This document shows positions 52,307 through 61,427 of a stretch of 64,000 nt of DNA, in pieces. How positions within the stretch are numbered: position 1 is the stretch's first letter; each line of letters starts with the position of its first letter. Source of the DNA: Nguyenibacter vanlangensis (GTDB taxonomy: Bacteria > Pseudomonadota > Alphaproteobacteria > Acetobacterales > Acetobacteraceae); contig NZ_CP152276.1 of NCBI RefSeq assembly GCF_038719015.1, forward strand, positions 1,002,001 to 1,066,000, written 5' to 3'. A model generated the notes under the pieces. The model was not told the DNA's origin. It saw only the letters and a list, made by a program, of their open reading frames with translations, and did no database searches. Both the position numbers and the translations under genes were made by a program.

Positions 52307-54580
52307 ATGGCCAGCACGACACTAGACAAACCCGCCCCGGGGCGGAAGCCCGGGGCCGCCGCCCGCCGGCGCGTCTCCGTGCTGCTGCCGCTGCCTTTCC
52401 CCGGACCGTTCGACTACGCCCTGCCCGATGACGGCCGGCTGGACGATGTGCGGCCGGGCGAGGTGGTCAGCGTCCCCCTGGGCCGCCGCACGGAAACCGG
52501 GGTCGTCTGGGACCGCGACGGCACCCTTCCTCCCGAATTCGCCCCGCCGCCCGGCCGGCCCGTCGCCGACGGACGGCTCAAGCCGGTCATCGCCCGCGCC
52601 GGCCTGCCCGCCCTGCCCGCCGCCCTGCGCCGCTTCGTCGACTGGGTCGCGGCCTATACGCTCTCGCCGCCCGGACTGGTGCTCGCCATGGCGCTGCGCA
52701 CCAGCCAGTCCGCCCAGGCCGCCCCCGCCCAAGGTCGGGCCCAGGGCTGGGCCCCGGCCGATCCGCCCCCGGCCGGGCTGCGCGACACCCCGGCCCGCCG
52801 GCGCGTGCTGGACGTCGCGTCGCGCGACGGGCCGCTGGGCGGCGCCGAACTGGCGCGCCGCGCCGGCGTCGGCGCCGGCGTGGTGCGCGGCCTGGCCGAT
52901 GCCGGCGCGCTGCGCCCCGTCACCCTGGCGCCCGCTCCCGCCTTCGCCGCGCCCGATCCCGGCCACTGCCCCCCCACCCTGGGCGATCACCAGGCCCAGC
53001 CCGCCCAGGCCCTGCGCGACCTGGCGGCGGCGGGCGGGTTCTCCGTCACCCTGCTCGAAGGCGTGACGGGCTCGGGCAAAACCGAGATCTACATGGAGGC
53101 GATCGCCGCCTGCCTGGCAAAAGGCCGCCAGGCCCTGGTCCTGCTGCCGGAAATCGCCCTGTCCGCGCAATGGACCGGCCGCTTCGCCCGGCGCTTCGGG
53201 GCCGAACCCGCGCTATGGCATTCCGACCTGGGGCCGCGCCTGCGCCGCGTCACCTGGCGGGCGGTGGCCGACGGCACCGCCCGCGTCGTGGTCGGCGCCC
53301 GCTCGGCCCTGTTCCTGCCCTTCGCCGAGCTGGGCCTGGTCATCGTGGACGAGGAACATGAAAGCGCCTTCAAGCAGGAAGACGGCGTCACCTACCATGC
53401 CCGCGACATGGCGGTGGTGCGGGCACGCATGGACGACGCCCCGGCCATCCTGGTCTCCGCCACCCCCAGCCTGGAAACCCTGGCCAATGTCGGGGCCGGC
53501 CGCTACCGCCACCTGGTCCTGCGCGCGCGCCATGGCGGGGCCGGCATGCCCGACGTGCGCACCATCGACATGCGCGCCCACCCGCCCGAACGCGGCCTGT
53601 TCCTCTCGCCGGTGCTCGCCGCCGCCCTCGATGAAACGATGGGCCGCGGCGAACAGGCCATGCTGTTCCTCAACCGGCGGGGCTACGCGCCGCTGACCCT
53701 GTGCCGCACCTGCGGCCACCGGCTGCAATGCCCCAACTGCACCGCCTGGCTGGTCGAACATCGCGCGCGGCGGATCGTCACCTGCCATCATTGCGGCTAT
53801 CAGGACCCCACGCCCCCGGCCTGCCCTTCATGCAAGGCCGAATCCAGCCTCACCCCGATCGGCCCCGGCGTCGAACGCATCACCGAGGAAGCGCGCGCCA
53901 CCTTCCCCGATGCCCGCATCCTGGTCATGGCCAGCGACACCCTGCCCGGCCCGGCCGCGACCGCCGACGCCGTGGCCCGCATCGCCCGGCGCGAGATCGA
54001 CCTGGTGATCGGCACGCAGATCGTCGCCAAGGGCTGGCATTTCCCGCATCTCACCCTGGTGGGCGTGGTCGATGCCGATCTCGGCCTGGGCGGCGGCGAC
54101 CTGCGGGCGGCGGAACGCACGGTGCAGCTCCTGCACCAGGTCGCCGGCCGCGCCGGCCGCGCCGAGGCCCCGGGCACGGTCATGCTGCAAAGCTACACCC
54201 CCGAACACCCGGTTATGCAGGCCCTGGTGCTGGGCGATTTCGAGAATTTCATGCGGCAGGAAGCCGAACAGCGCCGCCCCGGCTTCTGGCCCCCCTTCGG
54301 GCGCCTGGCCGCCCTGATCGTCAGCGCCGACACGCCCGAAGCCGCCGACGCCACCGCCCGCGCCCTCGGCGAGGCCGCGCCGCACGGCGACGGGGTCCAG
54401 GTCCTCGGCCCCGCCCCCGCCCCCCTGGCCATCCTGCGCGGCCGCCACCGCCGGCGCCTGCTGCTGCGCACAAGGCGCGACATCGCCGTCCAGCCCCTGG
54501 TCCGCCAATGGCTCGCCCGCGTCCCCCCCGACCGCGGCGCCCGGATCGACGTCGATATCGACCCGATCTCGTTCCTTTGA
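52307..54580 (+). CDS. priA: Primosomal protein N' (PriA helicase)
   Basis: 757 residues. The 3'-DNA-binding domain begins VSVLLPLPFPGPFDYALPDD. Helicase motifs: Walker A LEGVTGSGKTEIYMEAIAAC near residue 251, DEEH box IVDEEHESAFKQEDGVTYHA, and the zinc module CRTCGHRLQCPNC with CHHCGYQ and CPSCKAE between helicase lobes. Motifs DLVIGTQIVAKGWHFPHLTL and VAGRAGRAE follow. It restarts stalled replication forks. A set of short tandem repeats lies directly downstream. Confidence 0.97.
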   Translation: MASTTLDKPAPGRKPGAAARRRVSVLLPLPFPGPFDYALPDDGRLDDVRPGEVVSVPLGRRTETGVVWDRDGTLPPEFAPPPGRPVADGRLKPVIARAGLPALPAALRRFVDWVAAYTLSPPGLVLAMALRTSQSAQAAPAQGRAQGWAPADPPPAGLRDTPARRRVLDVASRDGPLGGAELARRAGVGAGVVRGLADAGALRPVTLAPAPAFAAPDPGHCPPTLGDHQAQPAQALRDLAAAGGFSVTLLEGVTGSGKTEIYMEAIAACLAKGRQALVLLPEIALSAQWTGRFARRFGAEPALWHSDLGPRLRRVTWRAVADGTARVVVGARSALFLPFAELGLVIVDEEHESAFKQEDGVTYHARDMAVVRARMDDAPAILVSATPSLETLANVGAGRYRHLVLRARHGGAGMPDVRTIDMRAHPPERGLFLSPVLAAALDETMGRGEQAMLFLNRRGYAPLTLCRTCGHRLQCPNCTAWLVEHRARRIVTCHHCGYQDPTPPACPSCKAESSLTPIGPGVERITEEARATFPDARILVMASDTLPGPAATADAVARIARREIDLVIGTQIVAKGWHFPHLTLVGVVDADLGLGGGDLRAAERTVQLLHQVAGRAGRAEAPGTVMLQSYTPEHPVMQALVLGDFENFMRQEAEQRRPGFWPPFGRLAALIVSADTPEAADATARALGEAAPHGDGVQVLGPAPAPLAILRGRHRRRLLLRTRRDIAVQPLVRQWLARVPPDRGARIDVDIDPISFL

Positions 54581-54603
54581 CATCCTGGCGATTGGCGTAC
54601 CAT

Positions 54604-54684
54604 CCAAGGAATACCCAGGGCCAAGGAAATACCCGGGGCCAAGCATTACCCCGGGGCAGGCTTGCAAGGACAGGCTTGCAAGGA
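54604..54684. repeat. Two adjacent short tandem repeat tracts after priA
   Basis: Tract 1: three 17-18-base units beginning CCAAG (54604-54620, 54621-54638, 54639-54656), e.g. CCAAGGAAATACCCGGGG. Tract 2: CAGGCTTGCAAGGA twice, perfect (54657-54670, 54671-54684). They mark the left side of the Hsp70 island. Confidence 0.9.
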
Positions 54685-54861
54685 TCGGCAGCTTCATCCC
54701 GATTGACCCGTCGCAGCCGTATCTTCTGCTGCCTGCGCCATATCCCGACTGGCTGACGACGGCACGATAGCGCGGCGGTTGCCACCGACGGCCCGACGAT
54801 CGACGCCACCTCGCGCGTCTCGCAGACAGCCTGTAGACAGGTTCCCGAAATATATACAAAA

Positions 54862-54874
54862 TGAAACGGTTTCA
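54862..54874. promoter_or_regulatory. Palindromic operator candidate upstream of the Hsp70 operon
   Basis: TGAAACGGTTTCA is a perfect 13-base palindrome around one G, 60 bases before the first gene of the island, beside an AT-rich stretch (AAATATATACAAAAT) that could be a promoter. It resembles LacI-family sites; a CCTGT-AG-ACAGG palindrome lies ~30 bases upstream. Confidence 0.4.
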
Positions 54875-54934
54875 GTTCTGCTCACTTGAGAAAATTTCTT
54901 GTCCACCACCGGGTCATCTCCAACGGGGGGAGCA

Positions 54935-55294
54935 ATGCGGTCTGATGGCACGGCAGTGCACGCCGAGGAACTGCTGATTGACGTTGCGGTCGAGAGTTGG
55001 CGCCTGTCGCGTACGTTTCAGAGATCGCTAGACTTTCGAAACGAAAAGGCTGCTGGACGACAATCCAGCCAGATCAGCTACTTCCAGCGTAAATTGGCGG
55101 ACACCCTCTCTCTGCTCGGACTCCGACTCGTTGATCTCGATGGTCAACCATACGACGTCGGGATGGCGGCAACGGCACTGAATGCCGCGGACTTCGACGC
55201 CGATGACGTCCTTTACGTCGATCAAATGATGGAACCGATCGTGATGGGTCCCAATGGGGTCCGTCGGACCGGTACGATGATGCTTAGGAAGTAA
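54935..55294 (+). CDS. GrpE-like small protein (candidate nucleotide exchange factor)
   Basis: 119 residues from ATG 54935, preceded by GGGGGGAG. The N-terminal part is helical (EELLIDVAVESWRLSRTFQR). The C-terminal part, LLGLRLVDLDGQPYDVGMAA and later VRRTGTMMLRK, follows the layout of the GrpE beta-domain (a G-x-x-x-x-D-x-x-GQPYD/FD turn, then a closing strand). It lies 4 bases before a divergent Hsp70, so it is probably that protein's dedicated exchange factor (inference). It is much shorter than housekeeping GrpE. Confidence 0.6.
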   Translation: MRSDGTAVHAEELLIDVAVESWRLSRTFQRSLDFRNEKAAGRQSSQISYFQRKLADTLSLLGLRLVDLDGQPYDVGMAATALNAADFDADDVLYVDQMMEPIVMGPNGVRRTGTMMLRK

Positions 55295-55298
55295 GACA

Positions 55299-57776
55299 GT
55301 GGAATATGTCGGTATCGATCTTGGCACAACCAACAGTGCCATTGCCAGCTTCGATGGCGAGAATGTGATCCTATATAAAAGTCCGGAGCAGCACGACGTT
55401 ACTCCATCAGCCATCTTCCTCGATCGTCGCGGCAACAAATTCGTCGGCAGCCGCGCTTACAACAACGCCGCACGCAATCCCGACAATGCGGCGACCCTAT
55501 TCAAGCGCTTCATGGGCACCAGCACGCCAATCGCCATGAAAGGCGTCGGCAAGACAATGACTCCGGAGGAGTGCTCAGCCGACATCCTGCGGACAATCTT
55601 CGGCTATCTACCCGAAGCCATGCGCAACGGCGGCCAGAGCGGCACGGTGATCACCGTTCCTGCCGCGTTCAACCAGATGCAAAAGGACGCGACGCTGGCC
55701 GCCGCGGAGTCGGCTGGAATCGGTCGCGTGGCCCTGATGCAGGAACCGGTCGCCGCTGTCATGAGTGTGATGCGCCAACGCAGCCGCGACGGCACGTTCC
55801 TGGTATTCGACCTCGGCGGCGGCACACTCGATATTGCCATCGCCCAGAGTATGAAGGGTCGCGTGAGCCTTCTTGCCCATGGCGGCGTCGAGATGTGCGG
55901 CGGCCGCGACATCGACCGTGCGCTCATGGACGAAGTCGTAAAGCCTTGGCTGGTGGAGCATTTCGACATCGGAGACGATTTCACAACCAACGCCAAGTAT
56001 CGGACTCTAGTCCGCATGGCGACATGGGCGGCCGAGAAGGCGAAGATCGAACTTTCACGCACCGAAGACACGGTGATCGCCCTATCGGAGACCGAGATCG
56101 GTATCCGCGATGAGGGCGACGAGGAAATCTATGTCGACATCCCTATTGACCGAACGACGTTCGACAACTTGATCGCGCCCACTGTCGCCAAGGCGATCGC
56201 GTCCGCCCGCGAGACCCTTGAACTGGCAGGCATCAGCCCCCACGATGTGGACCGCATCGTATTCGTCGGCGGCCCGACCCATTACAAGCCGCTGCGCGAC
56301 AAGGTCGCCTTTGAACTCGGCATCGCGGCCTCCACCGACGTCAACCCCATGACTGCCGTCGCGGAAGGTGCCGCTATCTTCGCGGAATCAATTGATTGGT
56401 CGACAAAAAGCCGCGGACGCAAAGCCTCGCGCAGTTCGCTCTCCTCGGCGGGCGTCGCGTTCGCCTACACCACGCGCACACCCGACATACAGGCGCGGTT
56501 CGTCGTCAGAAATGTGGGCGACCTGTCTGGCGCGTTCCAGGTCGACAGTCTTGATACCGGTTGGTCATCGGGCCGAAAGGCGTTGCAGGAGGGCGCTTCG
56601 ATGGAGCTTCCCCTGGTAAAGCCCGGAGAGAACAGCTTTCGCGTTTTTGTCTTCGATCCCGCTGGCGGCCCGGTCTCGATCTCCGAGGACAGGATCGTCA
56701 TCGTCCGTACCGCCGCGTCGATCGATGCTATTCCCGCATCCCATACAATCGGCCTCGCCGCACTCCGAAGCCGCAATGGCCCCGAGATTCTGATACCTCT
56801 GGTCAAAGCTGGTGATCCGCTGCCGAAGAAGGGAAAGATCAAGGTCATCGCAGGCGAGACGCTCCGCGCGGCAAGCCCAGGCTCCCTCAACTTCAAGCTA
56901 TGGGAAGGCAACATTCAGAGCAACATCCAGGACAATCTGTTCATCGGTACATTCCGCGTGAACGGTTCGGACTTCGAAGCGGGCATGATCGCCACCGGCA
57001 CCGAAATGCTCCTCGAATATGAAGTAACGGACAGCGGAAACATCAAGCTCGACGTATCCGTTCCGTCCATCGGAAGTTCATTCGCGACCGACCACAATTA
57101 TTATTCGCGCCAGGACGCGCAGATCGACTACACACAGGCGTCGGCACGTGTTGCCGCCGAGGCACGCTCCACCCTTTCGCGTCTCGACGAAATCGCCAAG
57201 CATATCGACGATCCCCGTATTGCCATCATCCGCGCCCGGCTGATCCGCATCGACGCCATCGACGTGGATCGCGCCGATCCGGAAGAGACGAAGCACGCCC
57301 TCGATGAGATCCGTGCGATCCGCAAGGCCATCTCGCTCGTCCGCAAGGATTGCTTGAAGCCTCTCCGCCAAGTCGATCTGAACAGCATCGTCGATATTTT
57401 CCGTAGCTGGTCAATGAAGTTCGCGCGACCGGAGGAAACGCAGTCGTTTGATGCACTCGCCAGGACCGCACAAAACTCGATCGACACCAACGGCAGCGAC
57501 TTCGAGACCCATCTGGCCGAGCTCCGCTCGCGTAATCTCTCCATACTCTGGAGGTCTGACGATTTCATCGTTGACCGCTTCCACTGGATCTCGCAAAGCC
57601 CGGAGCAATTCGTCGACCAGGACCGCTATGCGTCGCTCGTCATCCAAGGTCGAAGTGCCCTCGCAAAGCCCGATCTACCCAAGCTCCGCGATATCCTCAC
57701 CACGCTTGACCAACTCCGCTTTGCCCGGACCGGCGAGGAGGAGATCTTCGCGATGACGAACATCGTGGGGGCCTGA
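55299..57776 (+). CDS. Divergent Hsp70 (DnaK-like) chaperone
   Basis: 825 residues, GTG start at 55299. The ATPase domain shows phosphate 1 MEYVGIDLGTTNSAIASFDG, phosphate 2 FLVFDLGGGTLDIAIAQSMK near residue 168, and the adenosine motif IVFVGGPTHYKPLRDKV near 320. About 440 residues follow: a short beta-sandwich-like region (490-620, AAPGSLN-type strands) and a long alpha-helical part, with no EEVD-like tail. It is well beyond the ~640 residues of DnaK. It is the largest gene of a five-gene coupled operon with GrpE-like, AAA+ and J-like partners, in a less GC-rich island. Confidence 0.9.
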   Translation: MEYVGIDLGTTNSAIASFDGENVILYKSPEQHDVTPSAIFLDRRGNKFVGSRAYNNAARNPDNAATLFKRFMGTSTPIAMKGVGKTMTPEECSADILRTIFGYLPEAMRNGGQSGTVITVPAAFNQMQKDATLAAAESAGIGRVALMQEPVAAVMSVMRQRSRDGTFLVFDLGGGTLDIAIAQSMKGRVSLLAHGGVEMCGGRDIDRALMDEVVKPWLVEHFDIGDDFTTNAKYRTLVRMATWAAEKAKIELSRTEDTVIALSETEIGIRDEGDEEIYVDIPIDRTTFDNLIAPTVAKAIASARETLELAGISPHDVDRIVFVGGPTHYKPLRDKVAFELGIAASTDVNPMTAVAEGAAIFAESIDWSTKSRGRKASRSSLSSAGVAFAYTTRTPDIQARFVVRNVGDLSGAFQVDSLDTGWSSGRKALQEGASMELPLVKPGENSFRVFVFDPAGGPVSISEDRIVIVRTAASIDAIPASHTIGLAALRSRNGPEILIPLVKAGDPLPKKGKIKVIAGETLRAASPGSLNFKLWEGNIQSNIQDNLFIGTFRVNGSDFEAGMIATGTEMLLEYEVTDSGNIKLDVSVPSIGSSFATDHNYYSRQDAQIDYTQASARVAAEARSTLSRLDEIAKHIDDPRIAIIRARLIRIDAIDVDRADPEETKHALDEIRAIRKAISLVRKDCLKPLRQVDLNSIVDIFRSWSMKFARPEETQSFDALARTAQNSIDTNGSDFETHLAELRSRNLSILWRSDDFIVDRFHWISQSPEQFVDQDRYASLVIQGRSALAKPDLPKLRDILTTLDQLRFARTGEEEIFAMTNIVGA

Positions 57777-59161
57777 TGGCCGCGTCGCCCTTCCCTCGCG
57801 GGCTGGCCTTGTCCGGCGGGGACGTTCGTCGGGTCGGGCGGACATTGACCGCGCAGCACAATGCCTACTGGCTTCACGCCCTCACGCCGGAAGGGCGGGT
57901 CCTTATCATGACGCCCGACTTCCATTCAGCACTCATCCACGCCGGCGTTGGCCTCGACGTCGCCGCGCTCCCGACCCTCTCCTTCGGCGGCACCGATTAC
58001 CGCTATCTCGCCGTCTATGGCGAGATGGATGAGATTTCCCGCCTCGCCCGCCCGATGTCGAAAGAGGACGCGCTACCGTTCGCACGGGCACTCGCGGCGA
58101 TGCCCGAGGGATATTCGGGTGCCGTATTCTGCCGCGATTATGCATGCATGCTATCCGTCGACGTCGATGGCGCGCCGCGACTGGACAAGGCGCTCGTCCT
58201 TGGCCGCTATCTCAGCGGCGGCATCGAGGTGTCCGCCGAGGACATCGTCGCCCTTGACCGAATTGTCACGCGCCTCGACGTGGACGACCTGGAAGAGATC
58301 ACTGCCGTCGCCGGAGTCAAGATCAGGCAGGCGCTCGGCCGATCCGCCAGATGCGAGATCTCGCCCGCGCGCAAATCCGAAAGTTCACCTCCCCCCTTCG
58401 GCACATTTCGTCTACCAGGCAGGAATCAACTCGAAGCATTCTTCAACGATTACGTCATCGACGTCATCGCAAACGAGGCCCGCTATGCGGCGCTGGGGAT
58501 CGGCTTCCCCGGCGGTATCATTCTCGAAGGCCCGACGGGCTGCGGCAAGACTTATGCCGTCGAGAAGCTCGTCGACCATCTCGGCTGGAAAAATTTCTCT
58601 ATCGATGCCACAAGCATCGCCAGTCCCTACATTCACGAGACCTCGCGAAAGATCGCCGACATATTCGCCGAAGCGACGAAGGCGGCACCGGCCGTGATCG
58701 TGATCGACGAAATGGACGCCTTCCTCACGGACCGCGATGTGGGCAACGGCCATCACCGCATCGAGGAAGTCGCCGAATTCCTGCGGCGCATCCCCGGGGC
58801 CAGCGCCGCGCGCGTACTGGTTATCGGCATGACCAACAAAATCGATTTGATCGATCCCGCCATCCTTCGCCGCGGCCGTTTCGACCACGTGATCCGGGTC
58901 GATCACGCGACGCCGGAAGAGATTGAGGAGATGCTGGCCTCGCTTCTTAGAGACATACCACACGGTCTCGATGATTTCGCGCCTCTGTCACGAACGCTTG
59001 CCAGGCGCCCGCTTTCCGATGTCGCCCATATCATTCGCGAGGCCGGTCGCCTGGCGGCGCGTAAGCGTAAGGACAAGATCGGCGCCGACGACTTCGATGC
59101 CGCCCTGGCCCGAAGTCCCTCCCGCAGCCCTGACGACCAGCGAAAGATTGGTTTCAGATGA
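57776..59161 (+). CDS. AAA+ ATPase (Cdc48/FtsH-like module) with novel N-terminal domain
   Basis: 461 residues; the ATG shares its first base with the Hsp70 stop (TGATG). The first ~215 residues have no family I recognise (NAYWLHALTPEGRVLIMTPD, GYSGAVFCRDYACMLSVDVD). The classical AAA module follows: Walker A GIILEGPTGCGKTYAVEKLV near 252, Walker B APAVIVIDEMDAFLTDR, sensor 1 VLVIGMTNKIDLIDPAILRR and arginine finger GRFDHVIRVD. It lacks a protease domain, so it is a remodelling or unfolding ATPase. Confidence 0.88.
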   Translation: MAASPFPRGLALSGGDVRRVGRTLTAQHNAYWLHALTPEGRVLIMTPDFHSALIHAGVGLDVAALPTLSFGGTDYRYLAVYGEMDEISRLARPMSKEDALPFARALAAMPEGYSGAVFCRDYACMLSVDVDGAPRLDKALVLGRYLSGGIEVSAEDIVALDRIVTRLDVDDLEEITAVAGVKIRQALGRSARCEISPARKSESSPPPFGTFRLPGRNQLEAFFNDYVIDVIANEARYAALGIGFPGGIILEGPTGCGKTYAVEKLVDHLGWKNFSIDATSIASPYIHETSRKIADIFAEATKAAPAVIVIDEMDAFLTDRDVGNGHHRIEEVAEFLRRIPGASAARVLVIGMTNKIDLIDPAILRRGRFDHVIRVDHATPEEIEEMLASLLRDIPHGLDDFAPLSRTLARRPLSDVAHIIREAGRLAARKRKDKIGADDFDAALARSPSRSPDDQRKIGFR

Positions 59162-59775
59162 ACGATTTCTGCAAGACGGCTGTCGGCTTTACCGGCCTCA
59201 GCACCTATCGGACGGACGTGGATGCCGCAATCGCCGAAGCCGACCGTGTGGTGACCGCCGACGGACCGATCCGTTATTCCGGCCCCGCTCTTGCGCCTGA
59301 TCCGATCGAACCGGTTCATCACGATCGTGACGCCTTTTCTGGTGGCATCAGGAAGGCAGGAGGTTGGGTAATCGGCATAGGCATCATGGTTGCCATCAGG
59401 ATCGGCCTCTCCGGAGGCTTGCACAGTTCGGGCACCAACACCCCCGACACCCACACCCCGCCACCTGCGGCTTCGACGTCGGACATAACAAGACCGGCCA
59501 TCTACAGCAGTTCCACTCTCTCGATCGGCGAACTGCGCTACTGTCTCGCCGAGGGTATCCGTCTCGGGGGAGAACAATCGGAACTCAATGATATGCGCTC
59601 GACGGACGTGGCGCGTTACAACAGGAACGTCGACAGTTACAATGCGTTGGTCAGGGACTTCCAAAGCCGCTGCGCACATCGCTCTTTCTTCGTGAACGAC
59701 AAGGAGATCACCGGGCCGCAAATCGAAGAGCAACGGTCGGCGCTGGTTAAGGAAGGCCGTGATCGTGTCCTCTGA
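59158..59775 (+). CDS. Single-pass membrane protein of the Hsp70 operon
   Basis: 205 residues, coupled to the AAA+ gene by ATGA. About 65 N-terminal residues are soluble, then one glycine-rich hydrophobic segment (GGWVIGIGIMVAIRIGLSGG, about 69-88), a Pro/Thr-rich linker (NTPDTHTPPPAASTS) and a C-terminal domain with two cysteines (IGELRYCLAEGIRLGGEQSE, DFQSRCAHRSFFV). The pattern suits an anchor tying the system to the membrane. No family recognised. Confidence 0.65.
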   Translation: MNDFCKTAVGFTGLSTYRTDVDAAIAEADRVVTADGPIRYSGPALAPDPIEPVHHDRDAFSGGIRKAGGWVIGIGIMVAIRIGLSGGLHSSGTNTPDTHTPPPAASTSDITRPAIYSSSTLSIGELRYCLAEGIRLGGEQSELNDMRSTDVARYNRNVDSYNALVRDFQSRCAHRSFFVNDKEITGPQIEEQRSALVKEGRDRVL

Positions 59776-61375
59776 CATGACAAGGCAGGTCGTGCTCGAC
59801 ATGAACCCCTTTGCCGTGCTCGACGTCACCACACGTGATACCCGCGAACGCATATATGATGCGGTCGAAGATCGTTCCCTCATCGTCGATCTGGACTCTT
59901 GCAACGAAGCCCGTGCCATTCTTACCGCGCCACGGCGCCGGTTCGAAGCAGAGCTCGGCTGGTTTCCGGGAATCGCCCCCACGACCGCGAAACGCGCCCT
60001 GGGCGCACGTAACCTCGAAGACATAGAGGCCCTGTCGATCGGTGGTCTCGCTCTGGCGAATGCGCTAACCACATGCGCCGTACGGCGCCCGCCAGCGTCG
60101 CTCGACCAACTTGTGGCATTCCTGACCACCATATCCGCCGCAATCGACTCGGTCTCGCTGGAAACGACCCTCCGCGACGTGAACGAGGATCGCGAGATCG
60201 CGGGCTTCCCGCCGTTCACCTCGGCAGATACCGCTGAAGAGATGCTCCGCGACCGACGCCAGATCTGGCGGAGCGACGTCGTGTCGGTCCTTGCGCGAAT
60301 GCCCACTCATCTCATGATCGAAGGACTTTATTTGGCTTCGGAAAGAATGGCGCAGGGGGGCAGCTTTCCTCAGTTCATGCACAGCCTCGTCGAAGATTAC
60401 GGCCTTCGTGCCCAGCCGTTCCTTCAGAATGAGATGGCGGGCGCGATCCGGCTCATCGAGAAGGCGCAGATTATCGCTGGCAGCCACCCACGCGCTTTGT
60501 CCCCGCTCATCGACGCCCTCGCCGAATTGCTCACGACCTGGGAGAAGGTAACGAAGCCGATCCAGCTCACCATGACCCATCTGGGACGCATCGATCCGGA
60601 TAGCGAACGCCTCGGCTACCTGATTCGTGATCTATCGATCGACCTATACAACCAGCACTGCCTCACTGACGAGGCACGCCGGCTATCCGTACTCCTCTCA
60701 AAGCGCTTTTCGTCCCTACCTGAACTGGCAGGCAGAATCGGTGAGGATCAGGATGCTCTTGACCGTCTCGCAAGAGAGGCAACAGAGCGCGAGGCGGAAA
60801 TCGCCTACGCTGCCGACATTGGTATTTTCAGGAAATCGCGCCTTTCCATCAATTCACGCAGGCTGGAATGGAAGGGACAACATTATGACGTCAAACAGAT
60901 CCGCAGCGCCAGATGGGGAGCAATCAAGAAATCGGTGAACGGCATTCCTGCAGGCACCGACTATCTCATTGCCTGGAGCGACGAAAACCGCACCGCGATC
61001 GTTAAATTCCGAAAGGGCATCATCTACGAAGCCTTCATCGAGCGCCTTCTGCGCGTTCTCGCCGAGCCGATGCTCTCCGCGATGACCCTCGGCTTGCAGA
61101 ACGGCCGTGAGTTCCACTTCGGCGGAGCCGCGATCCGGGACAACAGCGTTACCCTGCCATGCACGAAGATATTTGGCAAAAAACGGACTGAATTCGGCTG
61201 GGGCGAGGTAACCGTCCGCAACGCTGATGGCTTCTTCATCATCGAAGGACCGCCCAGGTCGAAGGCCTCGGTGAGACTATCCTTCCGCAACGTGGCCAAC
61301 GTCCATTTCCTCGAGATTCTCGTGCGCACGGCCTTCCAGAACGGCCGGACGCAACTGAGCACAGCGTTCGCCTAG
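59759..61375 (+). CDS. J-domain-like co-chaperone with C-terminal PH-like repeats
   Basis: 538 residues. The N-terminus MNPFAVLDVTTRDTRERIYD followed by AVEDRSLIVDL, then ARAILTAPRRRFEAELGWFP, reads as a J-domain-like helical hairpin of the kind found beside unusual Hsp70s; a clear HPD is missing. A long helical middle (about 110-350) follows. The C-terminus has two similar beta-rich modules: RLEWKGQHYDVKQIRSARWG and FHFGGAAIRDNSVTLPCTKI, each followed by a strand such as DYLIAWSDENR or DGFFIIEGPP, like PH-type domains. AAGGAAGG precedes GTG 59759 and 59765; ATG 59777 is an alternative. Confidence 0.65.
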   Translation: MIVSSDMTRQVVLDMNPFAVLDVTTRDTRERIYDAVEDRSLIVDLDSCNEARAILTAPRRRFEAELGWFPGIAPTTAKRALGARNLEDIEALSIGGLALANALTTCAVRRPPASLDQLVAFLTTISAAIDSVSLETTLRDVNEDREIAGFPPFTSADTAEEMLRDRRQIWRSDVVSVLARMPTHLMIEGLYLASERMAQGGSFPQFMHSLVEDYGLRAQPFLQNEMAGAIRLIEKAQIIAGSHPRALSPLIDALAELLTTWEKVTKPIQLTMTHLGRIDPDSERLGYLIRDLSIDLYNQHCLTDEARRLSVLLSKRFSSLPELAGRIGEDQDALDRLAREATEREAEIAYAADIGIFRKSRLSINSRRLEWKGQHYDVKQIRSARWGAIKKSVNGIPAGTDYLIAWSDENRTAIVKFRKGIIYEAFIERLLRVLAEPMLSAMTLGLQNGREFHFGGAAIRDNSVTLPCTKIFGKKRTEFGWGEVTVRNADGFFIIEGPPRSKASVRLSFRNVANVHFLEILVRTAFQNGRTQLSTAFA

Positions 61376-61427
61376 TGTCCCGATTCCGAAATTCGCAGGC
61401 AAGCCTCTGTCCTGCTCACCCTTTCCG

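Noticed and set aside
54604..61420. Attachment-site repeats flanking the Hsp70 island
   Set aside because: CAGGCTTGC near 54657 and GGCAAGCCT near 61400 are short, inverted and imperfect; too weak to call att sites, and no integrase lies inside.
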